Source of the DNA: Cannabis sativa
Taxonomy: Eukaryota; Streptophyta; Magnoliopsida; Rosales; Cannabaceae
Direction of reading: 5' to 3'
Assembly: GCF_029168945.1 (NCBI RefSeq)
Contig: NC_083604.1
Location: forward strand, 40,977,686 to 41,041,685
DNA length: 64,000 bases
Numbering within the stretch: position 1 is the first letter of the stretch; every line of letters starts with the position of its first letter. A program made the translations under genes and the position numbers. Shown here in pieces: positions 28,069 to 39,152 of the stretch. The notes beneath the pieces are model-generated. The model had not been told where the DNA came from, did no database searches, and saw nothing but the letters and a program-made list of their open reading frames with translations.

Positions 28069-30783
28069 TGTAACGCCCCGATTTCTCGAAAGGTCACACT
28101 AGCTAGTCCGTTTAAAACCATTTAAGATAAAGACAATAAAAGACTTCTTTAATAAAAATAACTAAGCATGAGATCTCATTATTTTTAAAACAAAACATTT
28201 ATTTATTCATAACCTTAAAATATAAAGCTTTACAAAAACTATTTGAATCATAATCTTTAATAAAATATTTTTAAACCAAAACATCGTGACAATCCCCTAA
28301 CATGTAATCCACGCCTCGAGCTCGTCATCCTCACTGTTTAGTTGTCTTTACCTGCACACAGAGTACTCGTGAGTTAACGCCCAGTAAGAAGAGCTATGTA
28401 GGACATAACCCCCCCAACTAGATAACATAGTCATAAGTATAACAATATCACAACATCAAATCAATTCATACCATACTTGCATACATATAACAACATGTCA
28501 TATCACATATTATTCTCACATATAATATAACATCATATCACAGTGTAATCTTAATGCATGCTATACTCACACACATAACACATAGTATCTTATCGCACAT
28601 TGTCCTCACATACGATAATCTACTCCCACTCATGTTGATCAGACATGAAGTGTAACTTGCCCTGCCTTGTGCTGTTCTCACACTCGGCATCCAATAGGGC
28701 AATCCCTTATCACAAGTTGTACTCACCCATGATAGAATAACCTGCAGGTAAACCCATACAAGCAGCCAAAAATATATCCTGTAGTGCTATGCTCACACCA
28801 GCAGCAAAAAACCTATCCTATAAGTGCTGTTCTCACACAAACAGTCAAAGCCTTTTCACTATCACACACTAATAACATTAGCATAAAACAACAATCTACC
28901 ATAGAATAAAACATGCAAATAAAAACCCATAATACAGTTGTATGCTTCAACATACACCCTGTGCACAGATGTCCACTCTTCTTACCTCAGTTGTTAAGAA
29001 CACCTTCTTGCTACTCCAAGCACCTCAATGAATTTTCTTGTTGAGGACAAGATCCTCAAATCCCGCTTCTTAAGACTTGTTATCTCGTCACTACTACCTA
29101 TAACAACACATGGTTCAAGGCCCTAATATTAAAATTCGTACTCTTACAGTACAGAAGAAAGATCACTATTTTTGACCAACAACTATACTAATTCAGCGAA
29201 AGTTATCTTCATAAAAATTATAGGAAATTTTATTATCTTTACAATGATATAAAGATCATTAAAAATGGATTAAAACCGAGGGAGTTATGCTTGTTTTATT
29301 GAAACTATTTCTGAGAAGGAATATGGAGTAACGAATTACACAACTTAGCAAAAATACAAACTTTTGACATTGAATGGTTTAGAACTAAAAGATAACATCT
29401 TCACCAAAGTTTTAGGAAATTAAATTCTCTTTCCAATGGTACCAAAATCTTTGAAATTGGAATTATATTCAAAGAGATATTACAATTTTACCAAAACAGT
29501 TTTGCAAGAATAAGATTCTAGAAACGAATCACATGATATTGAAGAAAACTAACTTTTTGACATAGTATGACTTCGAATTAACAAAACGTTTATTCATAAA
29601 ACTTATGGAAAATCGAATAATAGATCATTAAAAATGGATGAGAATTGAGAGAGTTATTGTATTTTAAGTGAAAGTACTTTTTCTAGAAATATAAAGAAAA
29701 CGAATTACAACAATAGCAGAAAGATGATAATTTTCGACATAGAAGAACACCGAATTGGTGAATAGTTTCTTGATAAAAATTTAGATCATCGAGTAAGCTT
29801 TCCAATGATACAAAAATCTCTAAAAACGGATCAATATCAAGAGAGATATCATCACTTTACTAAAACTTATTTTTTCTAAGAATGAAAAATATAATAGTTC
29901 CGAACCCTAGATAACATTTAACATTATTGAGCAAGAAAATATTTCATACCTCTTCACAACTTTCTATTTGATGTCTCAAGCCCGCAAGCCTTGATTATAA
30001 ATCCAAAACTTTAAGAATGAAGGTAGAAAAATAAGAAGTGTGGAAGGTTTGAGAGGAGCAACCATGAAGAAGAATGAGGCTTTGACTAATTGGTTTGGAA
30101 AGGAAAACTAAAACTATGATAGTTTAGGGTTTGATAAAAAATATGTACTGAAGATTATGAGATACCGTATTCTAATAGGTTTAGGTTAACTAAAAATAAT
30201 AATATATAATAAAATGCTAAAATATTATTAAATCAACAAATATCTAATTTTTAAATTTTAAAAATAAGCCCTCTATCTTGTAAATTTAGGCTCAGTTTTC
30301 ACCTAGAAAACTTCCGAATTATGATATAACTATTTCTACAAAATTTATAGATCTTTGAATTATCTTTCCAACGCCACTAGAATCACCTCAATCGGAGCTC
30401 TAAAACTCTAGATATGATCATTTTACTAAAACAGTTTTTAATCCTGCGAAGTTATCCAAACCTACAAATTTTTTTTAACATTAATTCCATTATAAATGTT
30501 ATTTAATGCACTCATACAATAAATTAAATCCACTAAATAATTTATAAAACTCTAATAGACTTTCGTATTGGACTTTAATCGGGTAATTATCCTAATTCGT
30601 AAAAACACCATAATTTTACCTTGACACTTACTATAATTTCAACTATGTTTAGAAATGTGTCAATACTATTCTAAGAAATTATCTCTATTCACTATTAGTG
30701 GAAATAAATAAAATACTTATTCTCACACAAATTGTAAAACAAATAAAATTTAAAATATATGTATATTTTTACCGAGTATTACA
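28069..30783 (-). mobile_element. Gypsy-type solo LTR, 2.7 kb
   Basis: Begins TGTAACGCCCCG and ends CGAGTATTACA on the plus strand, with the target duplication ATATA on both sides (28064-28068 and 30784-30788). The ends resemble those of the Gypsy LTR at 14400, which suggests the minus orientation. No gag-pol or second LTR is present, so unequal recombination between two LTRs probably removed the interior. Confidence 0.9.
29170..29900 (+). repeat. Four degenerate tandem units of about 190 bp inside the solo LTR
   Basis: Units start at the TTTTGACAT-like words at 29170, 29361, 29553 and 29731. Each runs on through a C/GAA(A/T)T, TTCAT/TTGATAAAA, ...GGAAA, AAAAATGGAT/AAATTGG and GAG(A)GAG(T/A)TAT-type series. 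Confidence 0.7.
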
Positions 30784-30788
30784 ATATA

Positions 30789-30996
30789 GGCATATTTTGA
30801 GATGCTTGAATAACTTGATAGCTATCCTTAATTCATTCTTTGACTCCAGTGAAAGTTCTCTTGGTAATTTTAAATGATGTGCACAGGTGATGCCTGGTGA
30901 ATTACTTGTGATGACCAGGTGAGAATCAGGGGATCACTAGTGCACATGGGTGTCGATGGACTTGCATGTGACACATGTAAATAATATATTGACTTG
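30789..30996. other. Short pre-insertion segment between solo LTR and element A
   Basis: About 200 bp of older sequence with GTGATGCCTGGTGAAT and CACATGGGTGTCGATGG, words like those of the dispersed repeat at 26262 and 49628. No gene. Confidence 0.5.
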
Positions 30997-31001
30997 TGGA
31001 A

Positions 31002-32262
31002 TGTTGTGATATTTTGTACATGCAAGTGTACGTATCGTTAACAAGTAGTAAACTCACCAAGAGTGAGGTCGATCCCACAAGGATTGTAGTTAAGTACGTT
31101 AAAATAAACTTTTACTTCTATTTGATTGAATAAAAATTAAGCAAAGATTAAAACTAGAAAATAATAAAAACAGTGAAAGAGTAAGCAATTAAACTAATAA
31201 GGAAATTAATAGTTAATAAAAATTAGGGCTTCGACTTCAATTGTTTCTATTGATTATGGCCTAATATGATTATCTCCCTATTATCAATTTCTATGCAATA
31301 GCAGGTTTACTAAGGTAATTTATAGTCTTCTCAGATATATAAATCTCAATCACATGCAAACTTTCTACTCTCGTGATAAATTTAACATGCAACGGGCATT
31401 AAACACGAAAACCCTATAAGCTATCTAAACCATATAGGTACTCTCGTCTTATATCGAAATTCAGTTCTATTTCACTATAGCACAATTGACACTCACTTCT
31501 CAGATCTCGCATCAAAATCATAGACAATAAATGGGGATCAGGCAATCAAAAGTAATTAAGCACGAATGAAATAGAATACATAGAAATTGGGGAAAAATAA
31601 ATCATATTAATACCATAAAGCAATATCAAACAATATCCATCTAACCCTAATCAAGTGTTTAGCTACACATGTTCATGGAAGCAAAATCACACATATTAAC
31701 TTTAAGAAAGAAAAGAAGATAGAGAATAAAATAATGCTGAAAACCCTCTGTAGAATGCCTCCAGTATTGACTTTGGTCTCTGAAATTCGTACTCCTTTTT
31801 CCCTCTGAATTGCTTGATGAAATCAACTCTCTTCTTCCCTTTATATAGGCATTGAGGGCCTAAAAAGATAGATAAAACGCACATGTTTAAATTCCAATTG
31901 GGATTTAAATTTTGGGAAACCTCCAGAATGAGATATTTTTGCTACAGAAATAGAGGCGGGCTACGGCATGTTAAAGCCATGCCGCGACCCGTGTGGCCTT
32001 CTGGGATACTTCCTTTTGATTTTTTACGTAGGCGGGTTGTGGCATGCTAAAGCCATGTCGCGGCCCGTGTCTCCTATGAATCCATATTCCACTTGATTTT
32101 ATCTTTTTCTGGATTTGAATTTGATATTTTTCCACTGGCATATCTTTTATGCGATATTATATCTTTTTCTATTGATATTTTCCAACTCTTCCTCTATTTT
32201 AAATTTGCAAAATTAAAAGATAAAAAGCGTGAAAATGCTCCAAACATGATTTAAACTAAATA
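31002..32262 (+). repeat. 5' LTR of element A, 3' end diverged or lost
   Basis: Matches the 3' LTR up to ...TTTAAACTAAATA near 32262. The last 50 or so bases of the 3' LTR (49572-49622) have no counterpart here. Two GC-rich inverted repeats lie at 31956-31992 and 32031-32069. Confidence 0.85.
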
Positions 32263-32353
32263 TAGGGGAGGTGCTGCCCAATTTTTTTTACACTAAAAAT
32301 TAGAATTTTGGCTAGTTGATTGGTATGGAAACTAAAAGAACCAAAACCCGAGC

Positions 32354-32786
32354 TGTAACGTCCCCGCTTCAAGCCTCCATTGGGTCCTTACACCCACGGA
32401 CTAATGGCTCTTATACACGAGTTCGTCACTCTGACTGCTTCATGGACTGATGACTGACCCTACAGACCAACACGAGTGTTTTCAGCGTGCTTTGTCCTCA
32501 CTCACACGCTTCTTGGAAAAACTTCCCAGGAGGTCACCCATCCTTGAAATTGCTTCAGGCTAAGCACGCTTAACTGTGAAGTTCTTTCGAAATGGGCTAC
32601 CGAAAAACAAGATGCACCTTGTTGACATAGGTAGTACCAATCAATCCATTTAAACTCTCTTCAACTGTGTAGTCTCATACCTACACAGTGTCAGAATCAT
32701 CCCACTTGACCTTCCCCTGGCGGTGTGGGATTGCACAGCTTACCCGGTGTTTCCCCTTACAGATCACGGGACTACTGACTATCACA
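32354..32786 (-). mobile_element. Cassandra TRIM, solo LTR
   Basis: A 433-bp LTR runs TGTAACGTCCCC...GACTATCACA on the plus strand, with the target duplication CGAGC on both sides (32349-32353 and 32787-32791). It contains a 5S-rRNA-like core, the hallmark of Cassandra. The 5S sense lies on the minus strand. No second LTR or primer site is adjacent. Confidence 0.92.
32516..32618 (-). pseudogene. 5S rRNA-like core of the Cassandra LTR
   Basis: On the minus strand CAGTTAAGCGTGCTT (A-box region) and AGGATGGGTGACCTCCTGGG (C-box region and 3' arm) match plant 5S rRNA. The 5' third and the intermediate element are diverged. This is a transposon part, not a working 5S gene. Confidence 0.88.
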
Positions 32787-32801
32787 CGAGCCAACCGCAA
32801 C

Positions 32802-34036
32802 ATGCAAGTTTCATCATCACATACTCCTAATCTTCAAGAAGATCATTCTCAACAACTCACTAGGTTTTTGAATCACCTAGCTGCGAAACGATATGAGAAA
32901 TTGATAAACAGGAGTGTAATTCGGGAGAGGGGTTTTGAATTTCAAGATGCACCTTTTGAGCGGGACCAGTGGTATGAACTCATCAGAGGAGAGATTGCCC
33001 GAAGGCAATGGCAGAGATTATGTGTTGCAGAGCACGTGGGGGATGCTAATCAGAATATAGTGTGTGATTTTTTTGCAAATTACCCATACAGAGGGGACAA
33101 CAACACAGTCTATGTTCGGGGAGTGAATGTGTCAGTCACTGTGGAAGCTATAAACAACTCATTTAGCCTTCCTACATTGAGAGAGGATCAAGATGAAAGA
33201 ACGATCGAACTAAATAGGGAGATCCTCACTGATGACGCCATTGCACAAGAGTTGGGGCAAGAGGGAACTCTTAGGTTGAAGGAAACACAAACCAAAAGTT
33301 CCTCTACTGGCCGCAACTTAACTCGAAAGCCAGAGCCTGGACATATTTTGTTAACGCCAGAATAATGCCGACGTCACATACTTCATCATTAGACTACGGG
33401 CGTTGTGTCATAGTTTATGCTGTCATGGCCAGAATGACATTCGACATTGTCTGGGTTATCTTGAGAAACATCAACCATTTCTCTGAGATCAAGACAACAG
33501 CAGGTCTAGTACACAGTGCCTTAATTATCGCATTATGCTCGCAACAGGGTGTGCCTATGATTGAAGGAGACATCTTAAAAGCACCCATGCAGACCATCTT
33601 ACGCCGGATCTACTATGACTTTCCCCTTGCATCATTAGAGCCTCCAGAAGACGCAAGAAAATGCCAAAAGGGTGATGCCGATGTCGAGGAGGAGGACCCA
33701 GCAGGTGCTGGTACCAGTGAACCAGTGCCGCCTATTCCCCTGCCTGAGCCACCACTAGACTCCCGCACACAGGACACTTACGATAGACTGGATCACCTCA
33801 TCAGGCAAAATCATTATCTTGTTCAGTCTAACTAGTACCTTGTCCAGGCCCACCAGGCCCAAGCTGCTTATTACAACTCATATCTTTAGCAGCAACATGA
33901 TTTTGCTCAAAGGCAAGTCCAAGAGTTGAATTCTACCTTCTCATTGTGGACAATGGACCCCCATGCTCCCGACCATTTCTCGCAGCTCCCACCATGGCAG
34001 CCATACCAGCCACCACAACCTCCACCGCCATACTGA
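32802..34036 (+). pseudogene. Plant transposon-protein-domain gene of element A (frameshift, two late stops)
   Basis: The first frame starts at ATG 32802 and reads to 33365. An open overlapping frame carries the homology on to 33835. The order FLNHLAAKRYEKL, ARRQWQRL, VCDFFANYP, VYVRGVNVSVTVEAIN, then VNARIMPTSHTSS and LVHSALIIALCSQQGVP matches the 'putative plant transposon protein' domain found in many non-autonomous LTR elements. Its function is unknown. A 1-base shift near 33300 separates the halves, and in-frame stops follow at 33833-33835 and near 33888 before a Pro-rich tail. The 38 codons that precede the ATG come from the inserted Cassandra LTR. Confidence 0.75.
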
Positions 34037-34450
34037 AGTGGCGCTCATGTAAGTTCTCTTTATTCTTTCTTTAATGTCACATTGGGGACAATGTGTCACT
34101 TTAGTTTGGGGGGGGGGGTGAACTTCAATTTTATTTTGGTTTTAGTTTTACGTTTTAATTTCTAATTTTTTCATTTTTTGAGTGAATTTGCTAAATGTGA
34201 GTCATGTGAAAGTCGGTGAATAGCATAGTTTGAAAAGTTCATTTATTTTTTGAAAAATCCCTGTGCTTGGTGACATTACATTCTTGACTAATTTCAATTT
34301 CATACTTGAAAGAACATGGAAACATATTAGGTAATTTTCTAGTAATTGAATTGGTTTATGTATGCTAATTGGGACATGTGGAAAGTTGCTTGAAAAATTC
34401 TAGAACTTGCTTACTTGCTATTTGAGGCGAAATAATAAATTATGCATGAC
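34036..34450 (+). other. 3' untranslated region of element A with polypurine-like tract
   Basis: Holds ACATTGGGGACAATGT and a G run (TTTGGGGGGGGGGGTG, about 34107-34122), as seen downstream of the genes of Athila-type elements. Then AT-rich sequence leads to the 3' LTR. Confidence 0.65.
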
Positions 34451-35379
34451 TGTTGTGATATTTTGCACATGCAAGTGTACGTATCGTTAACAAGTAGTAA
34501 ACTCAGCAAGAGTGAGGTCGATCCCACAAGGATTGTAGTTAAGTACTTTAAAATTAAACTTTTACTTCTATTTGATTGAATAAAAATTAAGCAAAGATTA
34601 AAACTAGAAAATAATAAAAACAGTGAAAGAGTAAGCGATTAAACTAATAAGAAAATTAATAGTCAATAAAAATTAGGGCTTCGACTTCAATTGTTTCTAT
34701 TGATTATGACCTAATATGATTATCTCCCTATTATAAATTTCTATGCAATAGCAAGTTTACTAAGGTAATTTATAATCTTCTCAGATATATAAATCTCAAT
34801 CAACATGCATTAAACACAGAAACCCTATAAGCTATCTAAACCACATAGGTACTCTCGTCTTATATCAAAATTCAGTTCTATTTCACTATAGCATAATTGA
34901 CACTCACTTTTCAGATCTCACATCAAAATCATAGACAGTTAATTGGTGATCAGGCAATTAAAAGTAATTAAGCACGAATGAAATAGAATACATAGAAACT
35001 GGGGGAAAATAAATCATATTAATACCATACAGCAATATCAAACAATATCCTTCTAACCCTAATCAAGTGTTTAGCTACACATGTTCATGGAAGCAAAATC
35101 ACACATATTAACTTTAAGAAAGAGAAGAAGATAGAGAATAAAATAATGCTGAAAACCCTCTGTAGAATGCCTCCAGTATTGACTTTGGTCTCTAAAATTC
35201 GTACTCCTTTTTCCCTCTGAATTGCTTGATGAAATAAACTCTCTTCTTCCCTTTATATAGGCATTGAGGGGCTAAAAAGATAGATAAAATGCACATGTTT
35301 AAATTCATATTCGGATTTTAATTTTGGGAAACCTCTAGAACGAGATATTTTTGGTGCAGAAATAGAGGCGGGCCGCGGC
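34451..35379 (+). repeat. 3' LTR of element A, left part
   Basis: Starts TGTTGTGATATTTTGCAC and breaks off after GGGCCGCGGC, where element B inserted. It continues at 49279. Confidence 0.92.
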
Positions 35380-36199
35380 TGCTGGGTTTTATGCCCTAAA
35401 TAAAACTCATTTCAATATAATCAGATTTACTTATTAATATAGATCAGAAATAACATTTAATGTTGCATGGTTCACATGATTTATATGTACATAATGTATG
35501 AATTCTATTTAAGTCCAGAACATATCAATTTGTTAATGATTATAGTGTTGTCAACACAGTGGAATATAATCTTAATTATATGTTCGAAAGTTTATTCCCT
35601 GATTTGTCAGAACACTGGATTTAGACTGACATGGTATAATCAGCGATAGGTATTCTTACACCTTGGATAAGTGTTATGTCATTTCCAGGACATTGGCAAA
35701 GTTTACCATCATCGGATGTATGGAGTATACATCGGAAGGGACCGATATTGAACTTTGATTAGATATATTAGAATTTACCGTAATATCTATTCAATTCAAT
35801 ATCACCTGTTGATCCTAGATCAAATGATCTTAATCCTGATATGATTAGGTTCAATCTCAAGAGTGTTATTCGTGTTCTTTGATTTGTTAGTTAAGCCTAC
35901 TTTTGGGTAAGGGTGATACGTACATTTTGGGAACACGGTAGTGCAATTGAGTGGGAGCGCTAACATAAATATGGAACCTATAGCTTCTATCTGGCGAATA
36001 GAAAGTAAAGGATGATTTCCTTCGAGCTTAACCAAACGAAAATAAATGGTGGAGATCTCATTTCACTTAGCTGAAATATCATTTATACAGGGTTAAGTGT
36101 TTTAAGGATAAAATACATTGTAGGGTGTTACGGTAATTTAATCCCTTTACAGTGTAAATCATCTATATAGAGGATCATTGATCACATTAGGGTTATAAC

Positions 36200-38097
36200 T
36201 GTTGGATATTATTTTACCAGGATCTTAGATCTACTCACAAGTATGTTGATTAACACCCTAAATATGAACTTTCTAAAACGATGAAATAAACACATATAAA
36301 GTTTAAAGAAACCTTACATTGGGTGCAGCGGAATATAACGACTCCTTCCGTTCAGATATCTAGCCCTTGATTCCTTTTTGTAGCAGAGCATTATCAATAT
36401 CTGAACCTGGATCTCTTTCTCTAAATCTTTGATGCTGAAACCTCCTTCTTGCTGAAAGTCTTTCTTCACGATCTTCCTCACTATGATTGAGGTATCACTT
36501 GCTGTGCGTGGGCACTACTCATACACTAAGGATTTTCGAAATTGAAGAGGAAGAGAGAGAGAGAGTGGGTTCGGCCAAAGATAGGGAGAGAGAAGACTCA
36601 GTTTTTTCTGAATCAGAAGTGTCAGAAGAAAAGTGTGTTTTTCCTGAAGCCTTCACTATCTATTTATAGCATTCCACTAGGGTTAGGTTTGAATTATTTG
36701 GCATTAAAATAATGAAAATATCAGTTTAAATTGCCTATAAAAGTGGCTGGCCATGCTTAGTGGATTTAGGCCTCACTTTTTGCAATTTTGCAGTTTTATC
36801 TTTTTTGCATTTGATTTTCTCAAAAACGCCAATTTTCTAATTCAACCATTTAAATGCCAATTCTAACTATTTAATAACTATAAATAATTATTAAATAATA
36901 TTGTCATTTATCATATTTATTAATTGAACCATACAAAGTATCATAATTAACAAATATGCCCCTATAAACTCTTTCTTTATAATTTCGCCCTTACTTAGTG
37001 AAAATTTCACAAATAGACATAGTCTAATTTGAGAATTATAATTGATTAATCAAAACTAATTACATGAGTCTTACAAGAAATATTATCTCAACTAGTGCGG
37101 GGACCATGGGTCTATATAACCGAGCTTCCAATAAGTAGATCAAGAATTTATTACTAAAATTCACTAACTTATTAATTTTTCGTTGAATCCACGCATAGAA
37201 CTTAGAATTGCACTCTCAGTATATAGAATGCTCTATATGTTCTACCATATAGACACATCATTAGTTATCCATTATTATAATCCTAATGTGATCAATGATC
37301 CTCTATATGAATGATCTACACTGTAAAGGGATTAGATTACCGTAACACCCTACTATGTATTTTATCCTTAAAACACTTGACCCCGTATAAATGATATTTC
37401 AACTTATGTGAAATGAGTACTCCACCATTTATGTTCGTTTGGTCAAGCTCGAAGGAGATCATCCTTTGCTTACTATTCGCCAGATAGAAGCTATAGATTC
37501 CTTGTTTATGTTAGCGCTCCCACTCAATTGCACTACCGTGTTCCCAAAATGTACGTATCACCCTGACCTAAAAGTAGGCTTAACTAACAAATCAAAGAAC
37601 ACGAATAGCCTTTCAAGATTAAGCCTAATCATATCAGGATTAAGATCATTTGATCTATGATCAACTAGGCGATATTGACTTGAATAGATATTACGATAAG
37701 TTTAATAAATCTAAGTCAAAGTTCAATATCGGTCCCTTCCGATGCATACTCCATGCATCCAACCTGAGCTTTACTTTAACCAATGCTCTGGAAAGAACAT
37801 AGCACTTCTCCAAATGCAAGTAAACTCTGTTGTAGATTATCATATCAGTAAAACCCCATGTCTGATAAATCTAGGAAACTTTATTCACATAGTCATGTTT
37901 ACTTTCCAATGTGTTGACAGCACAATAAACAGGATCAAGTATGTGAAAAGGGTTTCAGATGAATTTATACATTATGTACATATAATCATGAAATAAATCA
38001 TGTGAACCATGCAACCTTAAATGTTATTTCTGATCTATATTAATAAGTAAATCTGATTATATTAAAATGAGTTTTATTTAGGGCATAAAACCCAACA
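36200..38097 (-). mobile_element. Solo LTR of the B family, inverted, inside the 5' LTR of B
   Basis: On plus it runs TGTTGGATATTATTTTACC...GGCATAAAACCCAACA, the reverse complement of the B LTR. The duplication ATAAC lies at 36195-36199 and 38098-38102, and the uninterrupted ATAAC is seen in the 3' LTR of B (near 48217). Confidence 0.93.
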
Positions 38098-38704
38098 ATA
38101 ACAATGGATAACTAATGACGTGTCTATATCGTGGAACATATAGAGCGCTCTATATACTGAGAGTGCAATTCTAAGTTCTATGCGTGGATTCAACGAAGAA
38201 TTAATAAGTCAGTGAATTTACGATATAAATTCTTGATCTGCTTATTGGAAGCTCGGATATATAGACCCATGGTCCCCATACTAGTTGAGACCATACTGCT
38301 TGTAAGACTCAGTTAATTGATTTTGATTAATCAATTATAATTCTAAAGTTAGACTATGTCTACTTTATGAATTTTCACTAAGCAAGGGCGAAATTGTAAA
38401 GAAAAGAGATTCTAGGTTTATTTATTAATTAAGAGACTTTATATGTCTAATTAATAAATATATTAAATGATACTATTATTTAATAATTAATTTTTAGTTA
38501 TTAAATAATTAGAATTGGCATTTAAATGGTTGAATTTGAAAATTGGCATTTGTGAGAAAATGAGATGCAGAAATGATAAAACAGTAAAATTGCATAAGTG
38601 AGGCCCATTATCCAAGCCCATGGCCGGCCACACTTTATGGGTTTATCATTTATTTTTTCATTATTTTAATGCCAAATAATTCTAACCTAAACCTAGGTGG
38701 TTAC

Positions 38705-38714
38705 CTATAAATAG
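38705..38714 (+). promoter_or_regulatory. LTR TATA box of the Copia family
   Basis: CTATAAATAG is kept at the same place in every LTR of the family: 48823 and 45511 on plus, 55990-55999 on minus. Confidence 0.65.
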
Positions 38715-39152
38715 ATAGTGATGGCTCTCATTCACACTTAACTTCTGTCAGATGAAAACTGAGCCTCTATCTTTTCTCTAGACCGAACCTCTTCCCTTCT
38801 CTTTTCTTCTCTAAATTTTCGAAATCCTTGAGTGAATGAGTGAGTGCCCACACACATCAAGTGGTATCTCAATCATAGTGTGTAAGACTATGGAAAATCA
38901 ACCAACAAGAAGGAGAATCAGCATCAAAGGAAGGAGAGAAAGAGATCCAGGTTCAGATATTGATAATGCTCTGCTACAGAAAGGAATCAAGGGCTAGATA
39001 TCGGAACAGAAGGAGTCATTATATTCCGCTGCACCCAATGTAAGGTTTCCTAAACTTTATATGTGTTTATTTCATTGTTTTAGAATTCATATTAGGATGT
39101 TAATGAAACATACTTGTTAGTAAATCTAGATCCTGGTAAAATATATCCAACA

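Larger units (their letters stand above)
35380..39152 (+). repeat. 5' LTR of element B, interrupted by an inverted solo LTR
   Basis: Matches 47389-49273. The break at 36200-38097 is an insertion. A TATA box (CTATAAATAG, 38705-38714) stands where the LTR promoter is expected. Confidence 0.93.

Noticed and set aside
32516..32618. A functional 5S rRNA gene
   Set aside because: Only the A-box, C-box and 3' arm match. The rest has diverged, and the sequence lies within a bounded Cassandra LTR.
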